Source: Dokdonella sp.
GTDB lineage: Bacteria > Pseudomonadota > Gammaproteobacteria > Xanthomonadales > Rhodanobacteraceae
Direction of reading: 5' to 3'
Assembly (NCBI GenBank): GCA_024707225.1
Contig: JANQAE010000002.1
Coordinates: forward strand, 248,001 to 312,000
Length of the DNA stretch: 64,000 bases
The notes below the pieces were generated by a model. The model was not told where the DNA came from and did not search any database. It saw only the letters and a list, made by a program, of their open reading frames with translations. Positions 8,691 through 18,400 of this stretch are shown here, one piece after another; position 1 is the first letter of the stretch, and every line of letters starts with the position of its first letter. The position numbers were made by a program, and so were the translations under genes.

Positions 8691-10244
8691 TCAAGCGGCG
8701 CTGGCGGCCGACGCGGTCACCGGCCACGACGCCGTCGTCGAGACCAGCAGTCCGTCGCGGGCGGTCAGCTGCGCCTGCACGCCCGGACGCCAGATGCCGG
8801 GTGCCTCGGCGAACCAGCCGCGGCGATAGCGCGCGCCGTCGGCGTCGTTCCAGTAGCCGAGCGGCAGTGCCGGAAACGGCGCGAGACAGGCCAGAGCGCC
8901 GCTGCGGTCGCGCAGCGGATGGCCGTCATCGTCGACCACCTCGACGCGCAGGCCCAGGCTGCGGCCCTGCAGCTCGCCACGGTGGACCGGCAGCAGCGGA
9001 TTGCCGGTCGCCAGGCACGAGGGCAAATCCGGCCCGCCGGCGACCGCGCAGAGCAATACGCGCTGCTTGATCGCCGTGTAGACGTAGTCGTAGGCCTCCG
9101 GCGGCGGCGCCGGACCGGTCACGACGATCGTGCGCAGATGTTGCAGCTTGTGCGTCTGCATCGGCACCAGTCCGGCCGCGGCCGACGCGGCCAGCGCATC
9201 GCTGCGCGTCACCAGCACGCTGGCGCCGACCTCGTCGAGCACGCGCCACAGCGCATCGCCGCCGGCCGAGGTCGCCTCGTCGACGAAGATCAGCGTCGCG
9301 CCGATCGCGAGTGCCGAGATCAGCCAGTGCCAGCTGACGAGGTCGCCGGTCGCGACGACGATGCGGTCCTCGCGCTTGAGATCGAGCTGCAGCACGAGGT
9401 CCTTCAGATGCTGGATCAGCAGGCCGCCGGCGCCGTGCACGAGGCCTTCGCGGCTTCCGCTCGCGGCCGGCAGCAGATAGAGCGGATGCGCGAACGGCAG
9501 CGGCTCGAACGCCGCATGTCCGGCATCGGCGGACGCGAACGCGGTCCAGGTCACGACATCTGCCGATGCTTCGGCGCCCGCGCCGGCGACGATCGTGCCG
9601 ATCGACGGCGCCGCCTCGCGCAGCGCCTCGGCCGTTGCCGCAGTGACGGCGCGCGTGCCGCCGAGGAACAGCACCCGCGGCGCGAGCGCGGCCAGATACG
9701 CCGCATCCGGCAGGCCTTCTACATCGTGCGGGCAGGGCGCCCAGATCGCGCCGATCGCGCTCGTCGCGAGCAGCGCGATCACGCGCTCGAGGCCGCTGCC
9801 GAGCGTGCTCGCGACGCGATCGCCGCTGCCGACGCCGGTCGCGCCGAGCGCCGCGGCGACGCGCGCGACTTCGCCGTGCAGCGCCGCATAGCTCAGCGAT
9901 CGCTGCGCGCCGTGCGCGTCGCGGTCGATCAGCGCGATGCGATCGTCGCGATGGCGCAGCAGGTTCTGCGCGAAGTTGAGCCGTACGTCCGGAAACCAGC
10001 GCGCATCGGCGATGTGCTCGGCCTCGGTCAGCACCGGCTCGAAATCGCCGCTGGCGCGAATCCCGCAGAACTCCCAGACCAGCGGCCAGAAGCGCGCCGG
10101 ATGGCGGATCGAGAAATCGTACAGCGGCGCGTAGCGGCGGATGTCCTCGTTGCCGGTCTGCTCGCGCACGAAGCGCATGAAGCGGTTGAGGTTCGCGCGC
10201 TCGATGCGCTCGTCGCTCGGTTCCCAGAGGGGTTTGTTCATCAC
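8691..10244 (-). CDS. Acetoacetyl-CoA-synthetase-like protein, truncated and probably inactive
   Basis: The first 490 residues follow acetoacetyl-CoA synthetase (AACS) closely, starting LWEPSDERIERANLNRFMRF. The protein is only 517 residues, where AACS is about 650. The whole C-terminal lid domain with the catalytic lysine is absent. The ATP-binding motif, usually SSGTTGLPK, reads PAASGSREG at about 259-267. The conserved Asp of the HGD motif is lost, with RPGVQAQL in its place near residue 486. The next gene starts two bases after its stop codon, so no hidden C-terminal half follows in another frame. By family knowledge it should not adenylate a substrate; a binding or regulatory role in the glycan operon is only a guess. 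Confidence 0.85.
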   Translation of the reverse strand: MMNKPLWEPSDERIERANLNRFMRFVREQTGNEDIRRYAPLYDFSIRHPARFWPLVWEFCGIRASGDFEPVLTEAEHIADARWFPDVRLNFAQNLLRHRDDRIALIDRDAHGAQRSLSYAALHGEVARVAAALGATGVGSGDRVASTLGSGLERVIALLATSAIGAIWAPCPHDVEGLPDAAYLAALAPRVLFLGGTRAVTAATAEALREAAPSIGTIVAGAGAEASADVVTWTAFASADAGHAAFEPLPFAHPLYLLPAASGSREGLVHGAGGLLIQHLKDLVLQLDLKREDRIVVATGDLVSWHWLISALAIGATLIFVDEATSAGGDALWRVLDEVGASVLVTRSDALAASAAAGLVPMQTHKLQHLRTIVVTGPAPPPEAYDYVYTAIKQRVLLCAVAGGPDLPSCLATGNPLLPVHRGELQGRSLGLRVEVVDDDGHPLRDRSGALACLAPFPALPLGYWNDADGARYRRGWFAEAPGIWRPGVQAQLTARDGLLVSTTASWPVTASAASAA

Positions 10245-10364
10245 AGGCCCTGTATCCCTGCCGGAGCGCGGCGCATAGTCGATCGCCGGTCGGCGCGGCT
10301 AACTTAGCAGGAACCCTCGCCCCCGGACCACCGGCGCGCGCGGGCCGCGCCGCGCGTCACGTCC

Positions 10365-10928
10365 TCACGGCGCCAGATGCGGCGCGAGCCATGCTTCGAA
10401 CGTCGACTCGTTCATGTTGCCGATGCGCTGCGCGAGGATGCGGCCGTCGCGGCCGATCAGCACGTTGAACGGCAGCACGCTGCGCGTGTTGCCCATGCGC
10501 AGCGACAGATCGGGTCCGGCACCCGGCGCGTCGATCAGGATCGGATAGTCGACCGGATGCGTGCGCAGGAACGCGAGTGCGGGCTCGGCTTCCTCGGCCG
10601 CCACGCCGATGATCTCCACGCCGTTGCCGGCATGGCGACGCCGCGCGGCATCGAGCATCGGCATCTCCTCGCGGCACGGGCCGCACCAGCTGGCCCAGAA
10701 GTTCAGCACGACCAGCCGGCCGTCCCATTCGGACAGGCGGCGCGGCCGGCCGTCGCGGTCGGGCAGGCTCACGTCGAGGCGGCGGTCGCCGATCCCGAGC
10801 GGCTTCACGTCCGCCGGCAGCGCCGCGGCGGGGCGCGACGGCCGCAGCCAGACGCTGAGCGCGAGGCCGGCGCCGGCGCTGGCAAGCGCCAGGGCGACGA
10901 TCAGCAGGTGCTGACGATCGAGCCGCAT
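10365..10928 (-). CDS. TlpA/ResA-type periplasmic thioredoxin
   Basis: Membrane-anchored thiol reductase of the TlpA/DsbE/ResA group. An N-terminal signal-anchor helix (about residues 7-27) precedes a thioredoxin fold with the active site WCGPC (Cys82 and Cys85). A cis-proline region, [13 protein letters not shown], follows. Such proteins receive electrons from DsbD and reduce apocytochrome c or other periplasmic disulfides. The dsbD stop codon lies four bases upstream, so the pair is certainly co-transcribed and the partner relation is strongly implied. The product is 187 residues, normal for the family. Confidence 0.92.
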   Translation of the reverse strand: MRLDRQHLLIVALALASAGAGLALSVWLRPSRPAAALPADVKPLGIGDRRLDVSLPDRDGRPRRLSEWDGRLVVLNFWASWCGPCREEMPMLDAARRRHAGNGVEIIGVAAEEAEPALAFLRTHPVDYPILIDAPGAGPDLSLRMGNTRSVLPFNVLIGRDGRILAQRIGNMNESTFEAWLAPHLAP

Positions 10929-10932
10929 GGCC

Positions 10933-13176
10933 TCAGCGCCGCGCCGGCGGCAGCGCCTGCTCGACGATGCCTGCGGTCAGCAGCGTCGGCAGCACGCGCC
11001 CGGGACCTTCGCGGCCCTCGAACACGACGTACAGCGGCACGCCGACCGCCTGGTGCTGCTGCAGGAACGCCGTGATCGCCGGGTCGACATTGGTCCAGTC
11101 GCCTTTCATGTAGACCGCGTCGGCGGCCGTGAGCAGGGCCTTGAAGTGATCGGTGCCGAGCACGTTCTTCTCGTTGGCCTTGCAGGTCACGCACCAGTCG
11201 GCGGTCATGTTGACGAACACGGTGCGGCCCTCGGCACGCAGCGTCGCGAGCTTCTCGGCCGAGTACGGCACGGCCGCGTCGGCGCCGGTGCCGACGTTCG
11301 CGCTCGGCACCGGCAGGCGTGCGATGCCGATCAGCGGCAGCAGCGCGGCCAGCACGACCAGCAGCGCCAGCACGCGGCTGAACAGGCGTCCGCTCCAGCG
11401 GCTGCGCTCGTACCACCACAGACCGAGCGCGAGCACCACGCCGCCGACCAGCACCAGGCCGACCGCGTCCACGCCGCGCTGCTTGCCGAGCACCCAGGCC
11501 AGCCAGACCGCGGTCAGATACATCGGGAACGCCAGCACCTGCTTGAACGTCTCCATCCACGCGCCGGGCCGCGGCAGCCGCGAGGCCAGCGCCGGCACGA
11601 AGCCGACCAGCAGGAACGGCAGCGCCAGGCCGAGGCCGAGCGCGAGGAAGATCAGCAGCGCGACCAGCGACGAGGACGCGAACGCGAAGCCGAGCGCCGG
11701 CCCCATGAACGGCGCCGTGCACGGACTGGCGACGATGCAGGCGAGCACGCCGGTGAAGAAGTCGCCGGCCGGTCCGGAGCGGTTCGCGAGCGTCTGGCCG
11801 GTGCCGGCCAGACCGGCGCCGATCGTGAACACGCCGGAGAGACTCAGGCCGACCGCGAGCAGCACGTAGACCAGCAGCGCGACGAACGCCGGCTGCTGCA
11901 GCTGGAAACCCCAGCCGAGCGCCTGGCCGGCCGCGCGCAGCGCGATCACCGCCAGGCCCACCACGGCGAAGGAGACCAGCACGCCGAGCGTGTACCACAG
12001 CGCATGGCTGCGCGCCTTGGCGAGGCTTTCGCCGCTCTGGGCGAGGCCGATCACCTTCAGCGACAGTACCGGCAGCACGCACGGCATGAGGTTGAGGATC
12101 AGGCCGCCGAGCAGGGCCAGCAGCAGCGCGCCGGCCAGCGACGCGGCACCGCTCTGCGGCGGCTGGCTGCGCAACGCATTGTCGGCCGAGGCGTCGGCGG
12201 CCGCGCCGGTGGCGCCCTGAGCTGCGGCGGCCGGCACCGCCGCGGTCGGCATGAAGGCGGCGTTGGCCTGTGCGAGCTCGGCTTCGGTCAGCGCCGGCAG
12301 CGCGAGCGCGATCGAACGCGTCATCACCGGATAGCAGATGCCGTTTTCCTTGCAGCCCTGGAAGGCGGCGCGCAGCGTCGCGCTGGCGGCCTGCGCGTCG
12401 GTGCGGCGCAGCGGGATCGGCAGCTCGACCTGGCGGTAGTAGACGACCACATTGCCGAAATGCTCGTCGACGTGATCGACGCCGGTCGGCCAGCGCGGCG
12501 CACCGAGCTCGGCGCCGCCGCCTTCGAGTGCGAACTCGGTCTTGTCGCGATACAGGTAGTAGCCGTCCGGCAGCGTCCAGCGCGCGAGGATCTCGCCGGG
12601 GCCGGTCGGGATCGCCTCGAACACGAACGCCTGGTCCTCGGGCAGCGCGTCCTGGCCGCCGACCTGGCCGAGCAGTCCGCCGCTGGCACCGCCGAGCGCG
12701 ATCAGGCCGCCGCCGGGCGGCGCGCCGGCTGCCGCGGCCGGGAGCTCGAGCCGCAGCGTGGTCGGATGCGGCGGATAGCAGATCAGCGGCTCGACCTCGT
12801 GGCAGCCCTGCACGGTCACGGTGAACTCGACCGCGGTCGCGTTCGGATCGCTCAGCACGTACGGCAGGCCGCCCGCGACGGTGCCGTGGTAGATCTCCAC
12901 GTCGCCGAAGAACTCGTCGTGCTTCGGAATGCCGGCCGGCAGATCGAGCGCGCCCAGGCTCAGGCCCGGCTGCCCGGTCTTGGCGCTGATCCGCGACTTG
13001 TAGAGGTAGTAGTCCGGCGCGACCGTCCATTCGAGCGCGACGCGGCCCGGCTCGCGGATCTCGGCGCGCAGCACGAACGCCTGCTCGACCGGCAGCAGAC
13101 CGTCCTGCTCCTGCGCCGCGACGGTGGATACGAGGAACGTCAGGGCCAGCGCGGCGGCGAAAAGACAACGCAACAA
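10933..13176 (-). CDS. dsbD: Thiol:disulfide interchange protein DsbD with two N-terminal domains
   Basis: Inner-membrane electron conduit from cytoplasmic thioredoxin to periplasmic thiol proteins. I start it at the TTG at 13176 because AGGAG lies seven to eight bases upstream and a clean signal peptide (LLRCLFAAALALTF) follows; a GTG at 13191 is the alternative. Unusually, two successive DsbD-alpha-like domains are visible: one with Cys125/Cys133 (QGCHEVEPLICYPP) and a second with Cys275/Cys281 (QGCKENGICYPV). Eight membrane helices with the redox cysteines in NLMPCVLP and ASPCTAPF follow. The C-terminal gamma thioredoxin domain carries CVTC. It overlaps nothing and sits between cutA and tlpA in one operon. 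Confidence 0.93.
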   Translation of the reverse strand: MLRCLFAAALALTFLVSTVAAQEQDGLLPVEQAFVLRAEIREPGRVALEWTVAPDYYLYKSRISAKTGQPGLSLGALDLPAGIPKHDEFFGDVEIYHGTVAGGLPYVLSDPNATAVEFTVTVQGCHEVEPLICYPPHPTTLRLELPAAAAGAPPGGGLIALGGASGGLLGQVGGQDALPEDQAFVFEAIPTGPGEILARWTLPDGYYLYRDKTEFALEGGGAELGAPRWPTGVDHVDEHFGNVVVYYRQVELPIPLRRTDAQAASATLRAAFQGCKENGICYPVMTRSIALALPALTEAELAQANAAFMPTAAVPAAAAQGATGAAADASADNALRSQPPQSGAASLAGALLLALLGGLILNLMPCVLPVLSLKVIGLAQSGESLAKARSHALWYTLGVLVSFAVVGLAVIALRAAGQALGWGFQLQQPAFVALLVYVLLAVGLSLSGVFTIGAGLAGTGQTLANRSGPAGDFFTGVLACIVASPCTAPFMGPALGFAFASSSLVALLIFLALGLGLALPFLLVGFVPALASRLPRPGAWMETFKQVLAFPMYLTAVWLAWVLGKQRGVDAVGLVLVGGVVLALGLWWYERSRWSGRLFSRVLALLVVLAALLPLIGIARLPVPSANVGTGADAAVPYSAEKLATLRAEGRTVFVNMTADWCVTCKANEKNVLGTDHFKALLTAADAVYMKGDWTNVDPAITAFLQQHQAVGVPLYVVFEGREGPGRVLPTLLTAGIVEQALPPARR

Positions 13177-13198
13177 GGTACGACTCCTCACAGGGCGG

Positions 13199-13522
13199 TC
13201 AGGCCGGAGCGGCGGTCTCGCGCGCGATCCAGTCGAGGTAGGGCGGGTGGCCCGACGCGATATCGACCGCGACGATCTCCGGCAGTTCATACGGGTGCAG
13301 CGCCAGTACGCAGTCGCGCACCGCCTCGAGGCGCTCGCGGCGCGTCTTGATCAGCAGCAGCACCTCGGTCGAGACCGTGACCGCCTCGTTCCAGCGGTAG
13401 GTCGAGCTGACGCCGCCGAGCGCCTGCACGCAGGCGGCCAGGCGCGCCTCGATCAGCGCATGCGCGATGCGCGACGCGGATTCGGCGTCGGGGCAGGAGC
13501 ACTGCACGATCGAGGCGGACAT
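13199..13522 (-). CDS. cutA: Divalent cation tolerance protein CutA
   Basis: A 107-residue CutA1 protein. The family core is clear: VQCSCPDAESASRIAHALIEARLAACVQ, then the STYRWNEAV segment and the KTRRERLEAV and HPYELPEIVAV blocks. CutA forms trimers, binds copper and other divalent metals, and is linked to metal tolerance. I chose the ATG at 13522 because the conserved region starts immediately after it. It is the first gene of the cutA-dsbD-tlpA operon, the arrangement in which cutA sits just before dsbD in enterobacteria. Confidence 0.93.
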   Translation of the reverse strand: MSASIVQCSCPDAESASRIAHALIEARLAACVQALGGVSSTYRWNEAVTVSTEVLLLIKTRRERLEAVRDCVLALHPYELPEIVAVDIASGHPPYLDWIARETAAPA

Positions 13523-13589
13523 GGCGAGGCGGCGGACCGGCAAAGGCCGCCGATGGTCGCACAGTCCGCGCCAACTTCCGAGGATCGAC

Positions 13590-13613
13590 CCGCCGGGCCG
13601 TGCCGCCCGGCGG
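13590..13613. terminator. GC-rich hairpin, possible terminator of the endonuclease gene
   Basis: A perfect 9-bp inverted repeat (CCGCCGGGC / GCCCGGCGG) with a 6-base loop lies seven bases beyond the endonuclease stop codon and upstream of cutA. There is no T-run on the minus strand, so termination may be weak or Rho-assisted. Confidence 0.4.
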
Positions 13614-13619
13614 TCCGCG

Positions 13620-15527
13620 TCACGGCGAGCCGTCGAAGCCGTCGACGAACACGGCGTCGTTCGAGGCCGGCTCGCAGACGGCCGGCGTGACCGACTCGAA
13701 CAATGCACGGGTCGCCCATTCGGGGTGGTCGATGAACGGGTTGCGGTTGCCCTGGAAGGTCTGGATCACGTCGTTGCGCGCGATCTCGGCGTCGTCGGGC
13801 GGATCGGCCACGTGCCAGGCCAGCAGATCGGCCAGCAGGCCCATGTAGGCCGGCACGTCGTAGTTGGACGTGCCGACGATGCGGCTGCGGTCGTCGGTCA
13901 GTTCCAGGTCCGGTTCGCGCTGGCCGCTGGCCGGGTCGGTGCCGCCCTCGTAGCGGATCGCCATGTACAACACCGCACGCGCCAGATCGCCCTTGCGGAA
14001 GTTCCAGGCTTCGAACGAGTTGCCGTTGACCCAGTTGGAGTTGCCGGGATAGACGCCGCTGCCGCCGCCGACGCCGAAGTTGGCCTCGGTGACGCGCTCG
14101 CCGCAGCTGGCCGAGGCCGGGCAGTACGCATACGGCTTGTTGCCGCGGTCGGCGTTCCACTGCGTGTCGGACAGATACAGCATGTGGGTGTCGGTGTACG
14201 GCGCGTTCGGCAGGCCGAGGTCGCCGGTCGTGCTCGGGAAGCCGAGCGAGTTGGGCCAGGTGTGCTCGCGGTTGTAGGTCAGGCCGCTGCCGGTGCCGGC
14301 ACGGTCGCTGCCACGCACGTAGAGCCGGTTGCGGTAGACGTCGAGGATGCGGTTGGGATCGGTCGGATGGGCCTGGGCGAGCTCGAGGATCGTCCAGGTG
14401 CTGGTGCCGCTGCCGCTGTACGGATAGGCGGTATGGCCGCGGATCGTCGCGTGCAGCGTGCAGCGCAGCTGGCCGGGGCTGCTGGCGTTGACCTGCGCGT
14501 AGTAGCCGGCGAGCGAACCGTCGGCCACCGTGAAGGCGACGCTGACCGGTGCGGCCAGCGGCAGGCCGGCACCGTTGCGCACGGCGTCGTCGTCGATCGC
14601 GAACTGGCAGCTGCCGCCGGCCGGGAGCACGGTGGCCGGGGTCAGCGTGCGCGTGGTGCCGCTGCCGGTTTCGGCCAGCGCGATCGGCTGGCCGGCGCAG
14701 GCCAGGGCGAACGCGCCGGCGTCGGTCGTCACCGACTGGCTGAACACCACGCGGATGTCGCTGGCGGCCGGCACGTTGGCGGCGCCGTCGGCCGGCACGG
14801 TCGAGACCACGCTCGGCGGCAGCGGCGGCGAGGTGCCGCCGTTCGCGGTGAAGCGGACCTCGTCGATCGCCAGGCCGTCGTCGGCGCCGCTGGCGTCGGC
14901 GTCGACCCAGCGCACCCAGAGCTCCGCGCCGGGCGCGAGGCTGAGCCCTTCGATCGCGGCCTCGACGGCGCTGCGGTTCGCGGCGAGATTGCCGTCGCGC
15001 GCGCCGATCGCGCCGCCGGTGACCGGCGCGACGAAGTCGAGTTCGCCGACCGGCGTCCAGCTGCCGTTGCCGAGGCCGCTGGCGTCGAGGCTGTACTCGA
15101 ATGCCAGGCGGTCCGGCCGGCCGGCCGTGCCGAGGCGCCACTGTTCGCCGACGTAGGCGACAACGATGGTGTCGATCGTCTGCGCCGAGTCGTTGCGCAG
15201 CCGCGCACCGATCATCGGCGTCAGCGAGCCCGAGCGCAGCATGCCCAGCGCGCGCTCGGCGCTGCCGGACGCGCCGTAGCTGTAGGTATTGCCGGCGTTG
15301 GCGGCTCCGGTGTCGGCCGCGTAGCGGCCGTCGGCATTGCTGCCGGTCTCGAGCAGGTACCAGCCGTTCGGCAGCGTCGTCGCGGTGCCGCTGGCGGCCA
15401 GCGAATCGAAGCTTTCGTTCGCTGGCGTGCCGGGCGTCAATGCGATCGACTGCGCCAGCACCGGTGCGCATGCGCCGGCGAGCAGCAGCGCGATCCAGGC
15501 GCGCACGATCAGGGTGTGATTCCTCAT
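13620..15527 (-). CDS. Secreted endonuclease I family nuclease with Ig-like domain
   Basis: A 635-residue exported nuclease. The order is signal peptide (about 1-25), a lectin/CBM-like region to about residue 230, a bacterial Ig-like segment (VVSTVPADGAANVP onwards), then an endonuclease I domain. That last domain shows YNREHTWPNS, DTHMLYLSD, NRNPFIDHPEWA and the GDLARAVLYMAIRY helix, which hold the metal-binding His and Asn of the Bsn/EndA family. It probably degrades extracellular DNA or RNA for nutrient uptake. The C-terminus ends with DAVFVDGFDGSP, a tail resembling those of other exported proteins in this window. The gene is monocistronic. Confidence 0.9.
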   Translation of the reverse strand: MRNHTLIVRAWIALLLAGACAPVLAQSIALTPGTPANESFDSLAASGTATTLPNGWYLLETGSNADGRYAADTGAANAGNTYSYGASGSAERALGMLRSGSLTPMIGARLRNDSAQTIDTIVVAYVGEQWRLGTAGRPDRLAFEYSLDASGLGNGSWTPVGELDFVAPVTGGAIGARDGNLAANRSAVEAAIEGLSLAPGAELWVRWVDADASGADDGLAIDEVRFTANGGTSPPLPPSVVSTVPADGAANVPAASDIRVVFSQSVTTDAGAFALACAGQPIALAETGSGTTRTLTPATVLPAGGSCQFAIDDDAVRNGAGLPLAAPVSVAFTVADGSLAGYYAQVNASSPGQLRCTLHATIRGHTAYPYSGSGTSTWTILELAQAHPTDPNRILDVYRNRLYVRGSDRAGTGSGLTYNREHTWPNSLGFPSTTGDLGLPNAPYTDTHMLYLSDTQWNADRGNKPYAYCPASASCGERVTEANFGVGGGSGVYPGNSNWVNGNSFEAWNFRKGDLARAVLYMAIRYEGGTDPASGQREPDLELTDDRSRIVGTSNYDVPAYMGLLADLLAWHVADPPDDAEIARNDVIQTFQGNRNPFIDHPEWATRALFESVTPAVCEPASNDAVFVDGFDGSP

Positions 15528-15861
15528 GGCCTGCCTCCTCCCCCGAGGCGTCCGCGGCCGGGCACGAAAAAAGAAGGCGCGACTCTAGCAAGGTGTCATG
15601 ACGGCGACGCGTACCGGCGTCTCATCTGCACGCGGCGCGCCGGCCGCTCGTCGCCGGGGGGGCGCAAGGCCGGCCGTCGTCGGTTCCGGGCTCTCGGCGG
15701 TTCCGGGCTCACTTCGGCCTGACGGCCCGCCCGTCGGCGCGGACGTCGGCCGGGCAAGGGGGCCGTCCGGATAGGCCCGGCCGGTCGGTCGCGGCGGCGT
15801 CGTCGGTGTCCGGCGACGATCCTCGGTCGCGAAGCGGCGGGTGCCGATTAGCCCGTGCGCC
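15528..15861. other. Intergenic region, nothing recognised
   Basis: About 330 bases between the start of the endonuclease gene and the groES promoter region. The short frames inside it are compositionally simple (Arg/Gly/Pro-rich) and lack family similarity. It presumably holds the endonuclease promoter, which I could not pinpoint. Confidence 0.5.
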
Positions 15862-15890
15862 CTTGAAGCGGCGGCGCGCGCCTCCACCTC
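15862..15890 (+). promoter_or_regulatory. Possible sigma-32 heat-shock promoter upstream of groES
   Basis: CTTGAA at 15862-15867 matches the sigma-32 -35 element. Thirteen bases later, CCTCCACCT at 15881-15889 loosely resembles the C-rich -10 element. The site lies about 145 bases before groES and upstream of the CIRCE element. The match is partial. Confidence 0.35.
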
Positions 15891-15937
15891 GCAGCCACGC
15901 CGCGGTGGCTTCCGTTGTCCGAAGTGCGCCGCTAGAA

Positions 15938-15964
15938 TTGGCACTCACTAAGGTCAAGTGCTAA
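15938..15964 (+). promoter_or_regulatory. CIRCE element (HrcA operator) upstream of groESL
   Basis: TTGGCACTC - nine bases - AAGTGCTAA matches the CIRCE consensus (TTAGCACTC-N9-GAGTGCTAA) with two substitutions. A TAGAAT -10-like hexamer (15933-15938) abuts it. HrcA binding here would repress groES-groEL until heat shock. Distance to the groES start is 71 bases. Confidence 0.9.
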
Positions 15965-16035
15965 CAACGCTCGATCATGTGTATTCAATTCAATCACTTA
16001 ACCACTTTCAACCCACCTGCTGAAGGAAGCACCCC

Positions 16036-16323
16036 ATGGCACTGCGCCCCCTGCACGATCGCGTGATCATCAAGCGCCTGGAAGAGGAAAAGGTCTCGGC
16101 CGGCGGCATCGTCATCCCCGACAGCGCCGCCGAGAAGCCCAGCAGCGGCGAAGTCATCGCGGCCGGCAACGGCAAGATTCTCGAGGACGGCAAGGTCCGT
16201 CCGATCGCGGTCAAGACTGGCGACAAGGTCCTGTTCGGCAAGTACTCGGGCACCGAGGTTAAGGTCGACGGCGAAGACCTGCTGGTCATGCGCGAAGAAG
16301 ACATCCTGGCGGTCATCGAGTAA
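16036..16323 (+). CDS. groES: Co-chaperonin GroES
   Basis: A 95-residue GroES. It starts [21 protein letters not shown] and contains the mobile loop [18 protein letters not shown] and the conserved end DILAVIE. It forms the heptameric lid of the GroEL chamber. An AAGGAAG ribosome-binding site precedes the ATG. The gene is followed after 66 bases by groEL and lies under the CIRCE element, so both are heat-induced. Confidence 0.99.
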   Translation: MALRPLHDRVIIKRLEEEKVSAGGIVIPDSAAEKPSSGEVIAAGNGKILEDGKVRPIAVKTGDKVLFGKYSGTEVKVDGEDLLVMREEDILAVIE

Positions 16324-18036
<1,713 letters not shown>

Positions 18037-18061
18037 TTCCCGTCCACGTCCCCGACTGACC

Positions 18062-18090
18062 ACGAAGCCCGGCCTTGTGCCGGGCTTCGT
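18062..18090 (+). terminator. Intrinsic terminator of groESL
   Basis: A perfect 12-bp stem (ACGAAGCCCGGC / GCCGGGCTTCGT) with a 5-base loop, followed by GTTT, 25 bases after the groEL stop codon. Confidence 0.88.
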
Positions 18091-18400
18091 GTTTCCGGGC
18101 GGCTCGGTACGGAACGTGCCGTCCGCAGCGCCGTGGCGGCGAGCGCGACTGCCCCGGGGCCGGCCGGTGATTGGGGACGCACGCCGCGATGCGGGCCGCC
18201 GCCGGGTGCCGGTCGAGCTGCCGACGTGCTCGCTGAAACGCCGGGTCCTGTCCGAGCGGGCCTTGTATCGCGCCGATGGCGCCGGACCCGCCCGGGCCGG
18301 GCGCCGGCATGTCCTGTACCCGACGCCGCGGTCGGCGACCTGGCTCCGAAGCGCCGATGGCGCTACGCTGCGTCCGAAGCGGCGGGGACGAGGAGCCGCC
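18091..18400. other. Intergenic region, nothing recognised
   Basis: About 310 bases between the groEL terminator and the delta-60 gene. The frames crossing it are extensions of neighbouring frames without family signal. The promoter of the next gene must lie here but no clear -35/-10 pair was seen. Confidence 0.5.

Noticed and set aside
13467..15722. A 751-codon frame antisense to the endonuclease gene
   Set aside because: Low-complexity Arg/Val/Asp-rich text; the opposite strand encodes a clear endonuclease I.
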